Counted from the first letter of the stretch, positions 43,847 through 53,567 are shown. The stretch is 64,000 nucleotides of DNA from Halomarina oriensis (GCF_009791395.1 NZ_WSZK01000008.1:1-64000); one strand, 5' to 3'. A program made the numbers and translations. Notes: a model not told the origin generated them from the sequence alone.

Positions 43847-44575
43847 TCAGTCGTAGCGGTCGGGATGCTCGATACGGTTCTCCGCTCGGCGCAGGATACC
43901 GCGGAGCGTGCTGACCTCGCGCGTCGTCGGATGTGCTCTCCCCATCAGGCGGCGGAACATCCGACGGGTCTGCTGGCGACGTTCCTCGACGATGCCCGCC
44001 GTCTCGACGAACGACGCCCACTGTTCGTGCAGGCCGACGACGTCCGACTGGGGGGCGCGGTCTATCTCGGTCGGGTGCTGGTGGTCCTCGACGGTCAGCG
44101 TCCGCAACTCGTAGAGCACGATGGTCGCGGCCTGCCCGAGGTTGAGGACGGGGTAGTCGGCGCTGGCGGGGATGGTACACACCTCGTCCATCCGTTCGAG
44201 TTCGCTGTTGTGCAGGCCGACACGCTCGCGGCCGAAGACGACGCAGGTGTCCGCCTCGACACCCTCCAGCGAGTCGGCGAGTTCACGCGGCGTTCGGAAC
44301 GGGTAGCGGACGTGACGGCGCTCGTCGTCGTTCGTGATGGCCGTCGTCCCGACGGTGTGGTAGCGTTCGACGAGTTCGTCGAAACTCACCTCCCGAGCGT
44401 TCGGGAGGACGTCCTCGCGTGCCTGTCCGGCGAAGCCGTACGCCTCGCCGTCCTCGTCGAGTTCGGGCGGGTCGACGAGGAGGAGTTCCGAGAGGCCGAA
44501 GTTCTTCATCGCCCGAGCGATGGTTCCGACGTTGCCGGGCGTGCTCGCGTCCACGACGGCGACCGCGATACTCAT
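43847..44575 (-). CDS. trmJ: tRNA 2'-O-methyltransferase TrmJ (SPOUT)
   Basis: 242-aa SPOUT methyltransferase that 2'-O-methylates position 32 in tRNA in archaea/bacteria. Seen: start MSIAVAVVDASTPGNVGTIARAMKNFG with the substrate-binding Asn/Arg, DTCVVFGRERVGL, and the knot motif VLNLGQAATIVLYEL. The Met at 44575 is the natural start; the frame runs slightly upstream. The gene's 3' end overlaps the small membrane gene on the other strand. Confidence 0.9.
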   Translation of the reverse strand: MSIAVAVVDASTPGNVGTIARAMKNFGLSELLLVDPPELDEDGEAYGFAGQAREDVLPNAREVSFDELVERYHTVGTTAITNDDERRHVRYPFRTPRELADSLEGVEADTCVVFGRERVGLHNSELERMDEVCTIPASADYPVLNLGQAATIVLYELRTLTVEDHQHPTEIDRAPQSDVVGLHEQWASFVETAGIVEERRQQTRRMFRRLMGRAHPTTREVSTLRGILRRAENRIEHPDRYD

Positions 44576-44623
44576 TGGTCGGGGTTGCTCGCGGGCGGAC
44601 AAAAGCGGCGTGTTTCCGGGGGA

Positions 44624-45409
44624 CTACTGCCGTCCCGTCTCCTCGGTCGCTACGAGTGTGGCGTCGGTTCGAGCGTCCTCGAACTGCCGCTCCGCCCACT
44701 CCAGTGCGTCGGCCGTGTCGTTCTCGATGACACCTTCGACACTCCGCTCGCCGTAGACGACGACACCGACGTGGCTCTGGTCGGCAATCCAGAGGCCGAA
44801 CGGAATCCCAACCGGCCCTCGGTACAACGAGAGAGACTCGTCGGCCGTCGCCGCCGCCATCCGTTTCGGGTACATCTCCTCGAGACGGTCCAGCACGTGG
44901 TCGTCCGCGACCAGTTCTAACTGTGCCCCGTCGCCCGTGGTCGCCCGCTCGTAGAACGGAAACGCGTGGCCTGCCAGTGCGACCGGTGCGACACCACGCA
45001 CGAGGGTGGCGTCCGCCACCGACTCCAGTAGCACCTGAACGACCTCGTCGGGGACTGCTCGGTCGGTCTGGTGAGTCGACGCACCGACGAGCAGTTCACA
45101 CCCCAGTGACGTGTCGCTCGGAAGCTTACTGACGACGCTCGTCGAGTCTGTGAGCGTCTCCAGGCGTCTACAGTAGTCGTCGAGGACCTCGACAGCACAC
45201 GAACCGAGGACCGTGGCTCGCCACACACCGTCGCTGTACTCGACCAGTTCGAACTCCTCTAGCTCCCGGACGACGTCGTCGAGTGTCGACCGAGGTGTAT
45301 CGAGCGCGTCGACCAGTTCCCGTTTCCCCCGTGGTTCCGAGTGAATCGTGCGAAGGCAGTCTCGTCTCCGATACAACACTGCCGGAAGGTCTCGGCCGAA
45401 GGACGGCAT
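44624..45409 (-). CDS. HTH regulator with FilR1-type C-terminal domain
   Basis: 261 aa. A winged-helix N-terminus (about 15-65; TPRSTLDDVVRELEEFELVEYSDGVWRAT) is followed by the FilR1 middle/C-terminal domain (about 100-250: LLVGASTH-type, FYERATTGDGAQLELVADDHVLDRLEE, LSLYRGPVGIPFGLWIAD). In methanogens FilR1 is a quorum-linked regulator; haloarchaeal relatives are uncharacterised. It is divergent from the secreted protein at 45616, with about 200 AT-richer bases between, so that gene is a candidate target. Confidence 0.82.
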   Translation of the reverse strand: MPSFGRDLPAVLYRRRDCLRTIHSEPRGKRELVDALDTPRSTLDDVVRELEEFELVEYSDGVWRATVLGSCAVEVLDDYCRRLETLTDSTSVVSKLPSDTSLGCELLVGASTHQTDRAVPDEVVQVLLESVADATLVRGVAPVALAGHAFPFYERATTGDGAQLELVADDHVLDRLEEMYPKRMAAATADESLSLYRGPVGIPFGLWIADQSHVGVVVYGERSVEGVIENDTADALEWAERQFEDARTDATLVATEETGRQ

Positions 45410-45615
45410 CGGCGTATAGTTATCCTATCAGGTTATAAAATTTGCAGTGCTACCTTCAGAAATCTACTCTCCGACGAGTTTCGCCACCCTGCGACTCACT
45501 CGCCGGACTGCGAACGAGTGGTCCGGGGTGGCCCGAACTCGCACCCAGTTGTTTCCGAGGACAAAGAGCGAACAAATAGAACGAATGCAGGTCGAACGAA
45601 GGTACCGACTGCATC

Positions 45616-46374
45616 ATGGCACGAGACGATTTCAACCGTCGAACGGTACTGAAATCCACAGGAATCGCCCTCGCCGGCGGAGCGCTGTCGAGCGGCAGCG
45701 TTCTCGGAGCGGCCCGGTCGGAGAGCGAACGCGAGCACCTCCGGAGCGTCGTCCAGCGCGCCCGTGAGATTCACCGCGAGACGGGGAGTCCGAAACGCCA
45801 CGACGAGTACCTCGACGGGACTGACGTCTCCGTCCAGCGCAGTGTCTCGGGGCCCGGCGACGTCACTGCCGACGACGACGGGCCTTCGGTTTCGCCAGCC
45901 GCGGTGAGCGGTGTCTCCAGCACGCTGAACGTCTACTCCAGTGGCGGCAGCGCGAGCGCCTACTACAACGTCGATATCGCCTCACAGTTCGGAGGCGGTG
46001 GCTCCCCGAAGGACAAGGTCGGTATCACGTGGCCGAACTCGGACTACGAACTCCTGCAGAACGGGACGGGGAAGAACAACGCCGCCAACGCCACGCTGCG
46101 CGACTCGGGCTTCGGGGGTGCGGTGTGGGACTTCGCCGACGGTGTCGCCTGTGGTCTGACGTGTAACCTCTCGTTCCAACTGTCGACGGAGATGGACGTC
46201 ATCACGAACGACACCCCCCGAAAGGTCGAAGGGACCTACAAGTCCGTGAGCGGCAGTTGTTCGAGTGCGGGCGTCTCGTTCAACGTCGGCGGTGGGTTCA
46301 CCGTGAGTGGCTCCTCCAGTTCGTGTGACATCGACGTCAAGCAACTCGACAGAAACGTCACCAGCGACTACTGA
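45616..46374 (+). CDS. Tat-exported protein with four Cys, unknown function
   Basis: 252 aa. Twin-Arg signal (FNRRTVLKSTGIALAGGAL, cleavage around residue 32) with no lipobox, a polar helical propeptide-like region (35-95), and a C-terminal beta-rich, Gly/Ser/Asn-rich domain (100-252) holding Cys179, Cys183, Cys215 and Cys237, which could form two disulfides. No match to a family I know. The pro-region plus compact Cys domain resembles secreted toxins, halocins or enzyme inhibitors in layout only. Divergent neighbour: the FilR1-like regulator. Confidence 0.75.
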   Translation: MARDDFNRRTVLKSTGIALAGGALSSGSVLGAARSESEREHLRSVVQRAREIHRETGSPKRHDEYLDGTDVSVQRSVSGPGDVTADDDGPSVSPAAVSGVSSTLNVYSSGGSASAYYNVDIASQFGGGGSPKDKVGITWPNSDYELLQNGTGKNNAANATLRDSGFGGAVWDFADGVACGLTCNLSFQLSTEMDVITNDTPRKVEGTYKSVSGSCSSAGVSFNVGGGFTVSGSSSSCDIDVKQLDRNVTSDY

Positions 46375-46443
46375 GCGTTCCGTCGGCAGGTCCCCGCGCT
46401 CACCACCCTATCGAGACGACCGGTCACTGTCGTCGCTTCTCCA

Positions 46444-46968
46444 CTACAGGTCCAGGTCCGAGAGGTCGATGTTCAACTGGTCGCGCTCCTCCTCGCTCAT
46501 GTTCGACAGTTCGGTCTCCAGGTCGTCGAGTTCGGGGGCCGGGTCCGGTTGGACGAGTTCGTCGGGGTCGGTGTCGACGTGCTCCATCCCGCCGTAGTCC
46601 TCCGGGGCCTCGCCGCCGTCGGCGAACCACTGGTGGAACGCGTTCTGTACGAGACGACTGCCGGCGAGGTCGGCACCGCCCTCCTCGCGGAACCAGTAGA
46701 GGAAGTCGACCTCGTGGTCGTCGCACAGCAGGACCTCGCCGAGCGGTTCGCCGTAGACGACTTGCGCCTGCTTGCAACGCTGTCGCCCCTCCTCGCCGTG
46801 AACCAGCCAGCACGCCTGACACGGCTCCGTCACGAGCGTCGCCAGCCGTGCGATTCGTTCCCGTGGCTCCTCGGGCATCTGTGCGAGCGGCTTCAACGAT
46901 CCGTCGTCGTCGAGGACGGTCGCCTCGTCGAACCGCCAGCCACGAAGGCCGATGGACACCTTGCTCAT
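46444..46968 (-). CDS. Cys-rich haloarchaeal protein, possible zinc binder
   Basis: 174 aa. Central segment EPCQACWL ... RQRCKQ ... LLCDDHEVDF suggests a CxxC...C...C/H metal site (about 50-87). The N-terminus SIGLRGWRFDE and the acidic C-terminus (DLETELSNMSEEERDQLNIDLSDLDL in two parts) are typical of conserved haloarchaeal proteins of unknown function. Start at 46968 chosen because earlier frame is antisense to the next gene's leader. Confidence 0.7.
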   Translation of the reverse strand: MSKVSIGLRGWRFDEATVLDDDGSLKPLAQMPEEPRERIARLATLVTEPCQACWLVHGEEGRQRCKQAQVVYGEPLGEVLLCDDHEVDFLYWFREEGGADLAGSRLVQNAFHQWFADGGEAPEDYGGMEHVDTDPDELVQPDPAPELDDLETELSNMSEEERDQLNIDLSDLDL

Positions 46969-47086
46969 ACCCGTCCTACCCGACGCGGCGAGAAAAACGC
47001 CGTGTTCCACGGATTTGCAAAGCGCAGCCTTTTGGGGACGCTCACCTTGGCTGTTGTAAGCTGGGAAACCGGCGTGAGGCCACAGC

Positions 47087-48730
47087 GTGAGCAACTCAGG
47101 AGACAACGTCGAGACGGAGACCGAGGGCGCGCCCACGACGCGCTCGGTGTTTCGGTCACATCCGCTCGCGAGTGCAAGCTTCGATACCCTGCCGACAGAG
47201 GTCGCCATCCTCGGCGGTGATGGCGAGATCGTCTACACCAACGAGGCGTGGCGAGAGTTCGGCGAGATGAACGACATCCAGGGTGACCCCCACACCATCG
47301 GGGAGAACTACCTCGCAGTGTGCGAGGACGCGGACGACGAGAGCGCGAGGACCGCAGCGGCGGGTCTGAGAGCCGTCCTCGACGGTGAACGCGAGGACTT
47401 CGCCTTCGAGTACCCCTGTCACGCGCCCGACGAGGAACGGTGGTTCACGATGCGGGCGGTCGGGTTCGTCCACGAGGGCGAGCAGTTCGTGCTCGTCCTC
47501 CACCTGAACGTCACCAAGCAGAAACTCGCCGAACGACGTGTCCGCAGTCAGAACACCGAACTGGAGACGACCAACCGGGTCGGCGAGTTGATTCGCGGGC
47601 TGACGCGCACGCTGTTCGACGCCGAGACGCGCGACCAACTCGAACGGGAACTCTGTTCGGGACTGGTCGAGGACGACCTCTACTCGTTCGCGTGGACGAC
47701 CGAACGGGACGTCAACGACGACGGCATCCGACCGCGTGCGTTCGCCGGTGACGACGGCGGCTTCCTCGACGCGGCCGCCGACCTCTCACACGAGGCCCGC
47801 GCCGGGAGCGTCATCGGGAAGGCGACGAGCGAGCGACGCGTCTACCACGAACGGGCACATCCGGAGGCGGACGATCCGCTCTCGCGGGCCGTCTTCGAGG
47901 CCGGCGGGACGGGCTACGTCGTCGTCCCGATGGCGTACAACGAGACGACACACGGCTCACTGGTCGTCCACACCGACCGACCCGACCCGTTCGGTGACGC
48001 CGAGCGAACGGCGCTCGGCCTCCTCGGTGAGACGGTGGGCTACGCCATCACCGCGATGGAGAACCGTCGACTGCTCAACGCCGACAGCGTCGTCGAGGTG
48101 GAACTCGCCGTCGACTCCTCGGCGATCATCGACCTCTCGTCACGGGTCGACTGCCCCGTCGCGCTCGACGGCTTCGTCCCGCTCACCTCGGGGACGGCCA
48201 TCCTCTACGTCACGTTCGACGACTGTGACACGGAGCGCGTCCTCGCGGAAGCGGAGTCCATCCCGGCCATCGACCGCATCTCGGCGGTCGCCGACCGCTC
48301 GGACGGACAGGTGTTCGAGGTCATCGTCGCGGAGGACTCCGCGGTCATCGCGCTGGCGGACGCCGGCGCGAACGTCACGGCCGCGACGGTCGACGACGGC
48401 GTCGGCCGCATCGTCGCCGAAGTCTCTCCCGAGACCGACATCCGGGAGTTCATCACCACCGTCCGCGGGACGTTCCCGGAGGCCGAACTGCTCGCCAAAC
48501 GGAACGTCGAACGCTCGGTCGAGGCACGGCCGGATTCGACTCCGCTCCACGACCTGACCGACAGACAGCGGTCGATTCTCGAAGCGTCGTACCACGCCGG
48601 CTACTTCGAGTGGCCGCGCAACTCCTCGGGCACGGACATCGCCGAGTCGTTCGACATCTCGCCCCCGACGTTCCACCAGCACCTCCAGGTGGGACTGGGC
48701 AAACTCCTCGCGTCGGTCATCGAAGACTGA
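47087..48730 (+). CDS. PAS/GAF bacterio-opsin-activator-type regulator
   Basis: 547 aa beginning at GTG. PAS domain (about 31-150: TEVAILGGDGEIVYTNEAWREFGE...), GAF domain (about 168-330), Bat-like beta module (340-470), and a C-terminal HTH_10 (480-545: LTDRQRSILEASYHAGYFEWPRNSSGTDIAESFDISPPTFHQHLQ in parts). Haloarchaeal one-component sensors of this kind regulate by unknown signals; Bat controls bacteriorhodopsin genes. No rhodopsin gene in the window. No ATG gives the full PAS domain, so GTG is accepted. Confidence 0.88.
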   Translation: MSNSGDNVETETEGAPTTRSVFRSHPLASASFDTLPTEVAILGGDGEIVYTNEAWREFGEMNDIQGDPHTIGENYLAVCEDADDESARTAAAGLRAVLDGEREDFAFEYPCHAPDEERWFTMRAVGFVHEGEQFVLVLHLNVTKQKLAERRVRSQNTELETTNRVGELIRGLTRTLFDAETRDQLERELCSGLVEDDLYSFAWTTERDVNDDGIRPRAFAGDDGGFLDAAADLSHEARAGSVIGKATSERRVYHERAHPEADDPLSRAVFEAGGTGYVVVPMAYNETTHGSLVVHTDRPDPFGDAERTALGLLGETVGYAITAMENRRLLNADSVVEVELAVDSSAIIDLSSRVDCPVALDGFVPLTSGTAILYVTFDDCDTERVLAEAESIPAIDRISAVADRSDGQVFEVIVAEDSAVIALADAGANVTAATVDDGVGRIVAEVSPETDIREFITTVRGTFPEAELLAKRNVERSVEARPDSTPLHDLTDRQRSILEASYHAGYFEWPRNSSGTDIAESFDISPPTFHQHLQVGLGKLLASVIED

Positions 48731-48795
48731 GAGAAGAGGGGTTCACGAACCGATTCGAGAGACGACGGCCACGACGGAGGTCCGAACGGGCCGCG

Positions 48796-49173
48796 TCAGT
48801 GCTCGACGCGCGGGGTGGAGCCATCTTCGGCGACGGCCGCGAGACTGCTCGCCGCTTCCGACAGGTTCTCGCCGGGACCGACGAGTCCCGTCTCGCGGTC
48901 GTACTCGACGATACCGTACTGTGCGAGGCGTGGCAGGTGGTTGTGGTGGAACGCGAGTCGCGTCTCCGAGCGGTCGGTCGTCGTCCCGTGTTCGGCGTGG
49001 AGCGTGTCGACGAACTCCTCGGCCGTCGTCGCCTCGGAACGGGTCGAGAGGGCACGGACCGCACGACGACGCCACTCCGAGGAGAGGACCTCGAACAGGT
49101 CGTCGAGCGAGATGGCGCGGTGTGAAGCCGTCGGCGACTTCACGGTCGCGGCGGAAGGCTGTGGGCGTGTCAT
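48796..49173 (-). CDS. DUF7344 winged-helix regulator
   Basis: 125-aa soluble DUF7344 protein from ATG 49173 (a TTG start at 49188 is possible). Seen: ISLDDLFEVLSSEWRRRAVRAL, HAEHGTTTDRSETRLAFHHNHLPRLAQYGIVEYDRETGLV. Third member of this family in the window. Convergent with the PAS/GAF regulator. Confidence 0.85.
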   Translation of the reverse strand: MTRPQPSAATVKSPTASHRAISLDDLFEVLSSEWRRRAVRALSTRSEATTAEEFVDTLHAEHGTTTDRSETRLAFHHNHLPRLAQYGIVEYDRETGLVGPGENLSEAASSLAAVAEDGSTPRVEH

Positions 49174-49245
49174 CTGTCTGTGTTCCAACCTCCACCGGGT
49201 TAGAACGGCTACCTAAAGGGTTAGGGAAAACACTGTCACTGTCGC

Positions 49246-50277
49246 CTATCTGTCCGTTTTCGGTACTCTCACCCCTTCTTGAGTCCGTTCGAGGGCTCGA
49301 AGCCGGTCGATTCGCTCGTCGGTCGCCGGGTGGGTCGCCAGCACCGGGCGGACGTACCGGTCGTTCACGCGGTGACGGGCCCGTCGGACGGGGAGGCGAA
49401 GCCCCCACAGGACGGGGCGACGTCTCTCCCAGGTGAGCGCCGGTCCCGAGTTCTCGCGCGGTGCGGGGACGACCGACAGCGCGGCGAGTGGGGTCGCTCG
49501 TGCGTCCGTCTCGGGTGTCGACTGGAGGTCCTCGGCCAGCGTGTCGAGCGCGCTGGCCAGCGGCGCGGGGTCGCCGAGCAGCGCCGACGCACCCCGGTCG
49601 GCGGCGAGTTCCCGCGAGCGCGACAGCGACGCGACGAGCGCCCGGCCCAGGCCCCAGAACAGGTACGACCCGGCGGCGACGCCGAGCAGGGCGAAGTGGA
49701 CGCCGCCGCTGTGCTGGAGCATCCGGCCGAGGTTGCGCGCGCTCGACAGTGGGAGTTCGACGAGCGTCATCACCGTCGCGTCACGGTTCTTGACGTGTGC
49801 GAGTTCGTGGGCGACGACCGCGTCGAGTTCCTCGTCGTCAAGCGCGTCCAGGAGGCCCGTCGAGACGACGAGTTTCGCGTCGTCCGTCGAGAGGCCGGTC
49901 GTCATGGCGAACGGCCGGTCGCGGTCGGCGACGTGGACGCTCGGCAGCGGGAGGTCGGCGGCCTGTGCCAGTCGCGCGACAGCGGCGTGGAGGCGGGGGT
50001 ACTCGTCGGGGGCGACCTCGTCGGCGTCGAACGTCTCGGCGGCGTCCTGCTGGAGCGCCCGGTGGAGGACGACGCCCCCACCGACGAGCGTCGTCAGCGC
50101 ACCGAGCGCGTAGAGTGTCGACGTGCCGAGTGCGAGACCGAACACGCCGGAGAGCCACTGCACGCCCCACGCGACGAGCACCGAGAGTCCGGCCCCGAAC
50201 GCGAGCGTCAGCACGCCGAGGGCGAGCAGGGTCACGGCCATCCGCCGCTGGAGGGAGCGGTCGAGGGACCAGTTCAT
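49246..50277 (-). CDS. htpX: HtpX-like M48 membrane metalloprotease
   Basis: 343 aa. Two N-terminal helices (about 14-42, 47-72), then the peptidase domain with VSTGLLDALDDEELDAVVAHELAHVKNRD: zinc motif HELAH at 157-161 and third ligand Glu in SRELAADRGA. A further membrane stretch lies at about 188-210. Membrane protein quality control is the usual role of HtpX. The C-terminal domain after 260 is Arg-rich. Confidence 0.9.
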   Translation of the reverse strand: MNWSLDRSLQRRMAVTLLALGVLTLAFGAGLSVLVAWGVQWLSGVFGLALGTSTLYALGALTTLVGGGVVLHRALQQDAAETFDADEVAPDEYPRLHAAVARLAQAADLPLPSVHVADRDRPFAMTTGLSTDDAKLVVSTGLLDALDDEELDAVVAHELAHVKNRDATVMTLVELPLSSARNLGRMLQHSGGVHFALLGVAAGSYLFWGLGRALVASLSRSRELAADRGASALLGDPAPLASALDTLAEDLQSTPETDARATPLAALSVVPAPRENSGPALTWERRRPVLWGLRLPVRRARHRVNDRYVRPVLATHPATDERIDRLRALERTQEGVRVPKTDR

Positions 50278-50382
50278 GTTCGTTCGTTGGACGGACGCTC
50301 ACATAAGTACCACACCACGTTCTCGCCCGGTGAACACGCCGTTACCGGACCGGCTATGGGGCCGCCGACGCTACGTCGTGGT

Positions 50383-51513
50383 ATGCGAACCGTCGACGCC
50401 GCCGGTCTCGAAATCGGCGACGACCGTCCCCCGCGCATCATGGGTGTGTTGAACGTCTCCAGCGAGTCGCCGTACAAGCCGAGCGTCTTCGACGACCCCG
50501 GCGAGGCCGCCGAGTACGTCGACGAACACCTCGTCGACGAGGGGGCGGACATCGTCGACGTGGGTCTCGAATCGGCCAACAAGAAGTTCGAGGTGCTCTC
50601 CGCACAGGAGGAACTCGACCGCCTCGACACCGCCGTCGAGACCGTCCACTCCGTCTCGGGGGACGCGGTGTTCTCCATCGAGACGCGCTATCACGAGGTC
50701 GCCGCCGAGGCACTCGACCGTGGGTTCGACATGGTCAACGACATCTGTGGGTTCGCCGACCCGGAGATGCCCCGCGTCTGCGACGAACGTGACGCCGCCG
50801 TCGCCAAGATGGCCTCGCCGCCGGACCTCGAACGACCCGGTGCGGTCGAAGCGGTCGACGACATCTACGACGCCCTCGAACTGAACGGGTTGACCGACAA
50901 GACCATCGTCGACCCGGCGTTCGGTGGCTGGTCCGAAGAGAAGACACTCGCACAGGACCGCGAGACGTTCGAGCGCCTCCGCGAGTTCCGGGGCTACGGT
51001 CGACCCATCCTCGTCTCCATCAACCGGAAGAACTTCCTCCGCGACATCGCGGGGCGTGACACCGAGGAAGCGCTGCCGGTCAGCCTCGCGGCCACCTCGA
51101 TGGCCGTCGAGCGCGGCGCTCACGTCGTCCGCACGCACGACGTCGCCGAGACCCGCGACGCGGCACTCGTCGGCCATCGCTTCGCCCGCGACCGGGTCCA
51201 CACGCCGACCGTCGAGGAACTGGACGTGACGACGACCGGCGAGGCCGAGCGTCACGCCGCCGAGTCCGGTGTCGACGCCGACGTCGCCGGACACGCCGCG
51301 GTCCGGACGTTCGCGGTCGAGGGCCTCCCCGAGGACGCCCGCGGGGAACTGGCGACGCTCGCCGCCGAATCCGGGTGCCACTACGCGCGTGGGGAGACGG
51401 CGGACCTGCTGGTCGGCACCGACGCCGCGTTGGCGACGATGGCGTCGACGAGCGACCGGACGGACCCGGCGGCCGGGGGGGCACTCGACGACGTCGCGTC
51501 GGCACTCGACTGA
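50383..51513 (+). CDS. folP: Dihydropteroate synthase
   Basis: 376 aa. TIM-barrel DHPS domain (about 15-260): IMGVLNVSSESPYK, GADIVDVGLESAN, FSIETRYHEVAAEAL, MVNDICGF, VDPAFGGW, and RPILVSINRKNFL, then a C-terminal extension of about 100 aa (VHTPTVEELDVTTTGEA...) of unknown role seen in archaeal homologs. Several motif residues deviate from bacterial FolP (e.g. GVLNVTPDSF). Earlier Met codons (50356) exist; 50383 gives the family start. Followed after 164 bases by mptE, another pterin gene. Confidence 0.85.
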   Translation: MRTVDAAGLEIGDDRPPRIMGVLNVSSESPYKPSVFDDPGEAAEYVDEHLVDEGADIVDVGLESANKKFEVLSAQEELDRLDTAVETVHSVSGDAVFSIETRYHEVAAEALDRGFDMVNDICGFADPEMPRVCDERDAAVAKMASPPDLERPGAVEAVDDIYDALELNGLTDKTIVDPAFGGWSEEKTLAQDRETFERLREFRGYGRPILVSINRKNFLRDIAGRDTEEALPVSLAATSMAVERGAHVVRTHDVAETRDAALVGHRFARDRVHTPTVEELDVTTTGEAERHAAESGVDADVAGHAAVRTFAVEGLPEDARGELATLAAESGCHYARGETADLLVGTDAALATMASTSDRTDPAAGGALDDVASALD

Positions 51514-51677
51514 CGGGGCGTCGTCCGAGGAGAACGTCTGACGCACGTCGTCCGTCGGGCGGACGGCTAAGAGAAAACTTATACCGCCTCCGTAAATATC
51601 GTCGGATGCGAGTCGACCGGCCACGCGGGTAGGGGTACTTGGTGGCCGTTCGACCTTCGGTTTATTACTACACGAGC

Positions 51678-52370
51678 ATGCGCTCCTCCGACTGGATCCC
51701 CGTCTACGAGGCGATTGTACACGAGTTCGGCTACGACCGTACCGGCGACGAACGAGTCAGAGACCGCCTCGCGGCCCTGACGACGCCGTTCGACCACGAC
51801 CGACTGCCCCGGTTCGACGGCGCGACGGTGGCCGTCTGTGGCGCGGCCCCGAACCTGACCGAGGACCTGCCACGCGCGAGCGCCGCGGACGTCGTCGTCG
51901 CCGCCTCCACCGCGGCCGACACCTGTCTCGACCACGGCGTCACCGTCGACTGCATGGTGACCGATCTCGACAAGAACCCCGAGACGGCCGTCGAACTGAC
52001 CCGGACGGGAACGCCCGTCGCCGCACACGCTCACGGGGACAACCTGCCGCTCGTCGAGGCGTACGTCCCACGGATGGCCGCCGAGTGGACCCTCCCGACG
52101 ACGCAGGTCGAACCGGTCGGCCCCGTCGAGAACTTCGGCGGGTTCACCGACGGCGACCGGGCGGCGTTCCTCGCGGACCACTTCGGGGCCGACCGACTGG
52201 TGTTTCCGGGGTGGGAGTTCGATGACCCGTCGGTCGGCCCCGCGAAGCGCCGAAAGCTGGCGTGGGCCGAGCGGCTGCTCTACTGGTTGGAGCGTCACCG
52301 CGGCGAGCGGTTCGGGGTGCTGGACGGTCGTCGGGCGGGAATCGACACGAGCGCGTTGCCCCTCGAGTAG
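51678..52370 (+). CDS. mptE: 6-hydroxymethyl-7,8-dihydropterin pyrophosphokinase MptE
   Basis: 230-aa DUF115-family kinase that makes 6-hydroxymethyl-dihydropterin diphosphate, the substrate of DHPS, in archaeal pterin/folate synthesis. Seen: MRSSDWIPVYEAIVHEFGYDR start, VAVCGAAPNLTEDLP, DCMVTDLDKNPE metal-binding segment, HAHGDNLPLVE, and GWEFDDP. Adjacency to folP on the same strand supports a shared pathway. Confidence 0.92.
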   Translation: MRSSDWIPVYEAIVHEFGYDRTGDERVRDRLAALTTPFDHDRLPRFDGATVAVCGAAPNLTEDLPRASAADVVVAASTAADTCLDHGVTVDCMVTDLDKNPETAVELTRTGTPVAAHAHGDNLPLVEAYVPRMAAEWTLPTTQVEPVGPVENFGGFTDGDRAAFLADHFGADRLVFPGWEFDDPSVGPAKRRKLAWAERLLYWLERHRGERFGVLDGRRAGIDTSALPLE

Positions 52371-52400
52371 TCGGTCGGTCGTCGCGGGCCACGGGACGAC

Positions 52401-52592
52401 TCAGTGGTCGGTCGACCCCGAACCGAACAGGCCGAGCAGGACGAGAAACAGCACGAGAGCGACGCCGACGGCCGACGCCAGCGCGAGCGGCGGGTCGCCG
52501 CTCGTCATCTGGACGGCGACGCCCAGTCCCGCACCCGGTGGCACCGAGAACAGCAGGGCGTAGCCGACGACGGTGCGACTGGTCGAGCGCAC
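52401..52592 (-). CDS. Small two-helix membrane protein
   Basis: 63 aa, helices at about 8-27 and 36-56, short polar ends. It lies 3 bases downstream of the quinone oxidoreductase stop on the same strand, so likely cotranscribed. Family unknown. Confidence 0.55.
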   Translation of the reverse strand: MRSTSRTVVGYALLFSVPPGAGLGVAVQMTSGDPPLALASAVGVALVLFLVLLGLFGSGSTDH

Positions 52593-52595
52593 GGT

Positions 52596-53567
52596 CTACG
52601 GGACGAGGAGGACCTTCCCGCTGGACTCGCGGTTCTCGATGTACTCGTGGGCCTCGGCGGCGTCTTCGAGCGCGAAGGTCTCTCCGACCTGCACTTCGAG
52701 CGCACCGGAGCCGAGCAGCTCCATCAGCGGCGGCATCGCGCTCATCACCTTCTCGGGGGCGCGGTACATCCCCTGTCCGAGGTGGTAGCCGATGACGCGC
52801 TGGTTCGAGAACAGCAGCGAGGCGGTGTCGGGGTGGCCCGGTTCGCCGCTGGCCGCGCCGAAACTGACCATCCGGCCGAAGTGCGACAGGCAGTCGAGGC
52901 TCTGTTGAGTCGTCTCCCCGCCGATACCGTCGAGCACGAGGTCGACGCCCTCGCCGTCCGTCAGGTCGTTCACTTCCTCGGCGAACTCCGTCTCGGTGTA
53001 GTCGATGGCGTGGTCCAGCCCCAGACTGGTGGCGAGGTCACGCTTCTCCTGCGTGCTCGCGGTGCCGAACGTCTCCGCGCCGGCCTCGCGGGCGATCTGG
53101 ACGGCGGCCGTCCCGACGCCGCCCGCCGCAGCGTGGATGAGCACGCGCTCGCCTTCCTCCAGTCCCCCCCACTCGTGGAGGCAGTTGTGCGCGGTGAGAA
53201 ACTGGACGGGGAAGCCGGCGGCCGCCTCGAAGTTCATCCCCTCGGGAACGTCGAACAGTCCCGAGGCGTCGGCGGTCACGTACTCGGCGTAGCCCCCGCC
53301 GTCGACCATGCCGACGACCTCGTCGCCCTCGGAACGACCCACGCCCTCACCGACGGCGTCGACGACGCCCGCGACCTCCATGCCGGGGACGTACGTCGGC
53401 TCCGGCCCGCCCTGGTAGTGGCCACGGCGCTGCATGATGTCCGCGAAGTTGATGCCCGCCGCGCGGACCTCGATGCGAACCTCGCCCTCGCCCGGTTCGG
53501 GGACGTCGCGGTCGGTCACCTGCATCGTGTCGCTTCCGCCGAACTCCGTCACCTCGATGACCTGCAT
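52596..53567 (-). CDS. Zinc-independent quinone oxidoreductase (MDR family)
   Basis: 323-aa NADPH-dependent quinone oxidoreductase/zeta-crystallin type. Seen: GroES-like N-domain with AAGINFADIMQRRGHY, PGMEVAGVVDAVGEGV, Rossmann motif HAAAGGVGTAAVQIA, and C-terminal AAEAHEYIENRESSGKVLL. No structural or catalytic zinc Cys set. Divergent from the GlcD-type gene. Confidence 0.92.
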   Translation of the reverse strand: MQVIEVTEFGGSDTMQVTDRDVPEPGEGEVRIEVRAAGINFADIMQRRGHYQGGPEPTYVPGMEVAGVVDAVGEGVGRSEGDEVVGMVDGGGYAEYVTADASGLFDVPEGMNFEAAAGFPVQFLTAHNCLHEWGGLEEGERVLIHAAAGGVGTAAVQIAREAGAETFGTASTQEKRDLATSLGLDHAIDYTETEFAEEVNDLTDGEGVDLVLDGIGGETTQQSLDCLSHFGRMVSFGAASGEPGHPDTASLLFSNQRVIGYHLGQGMYRAPEKVMSAMPPLMELLGSGALEVQVGETFALEDAAEAHEYIENRESSGKVLLVP

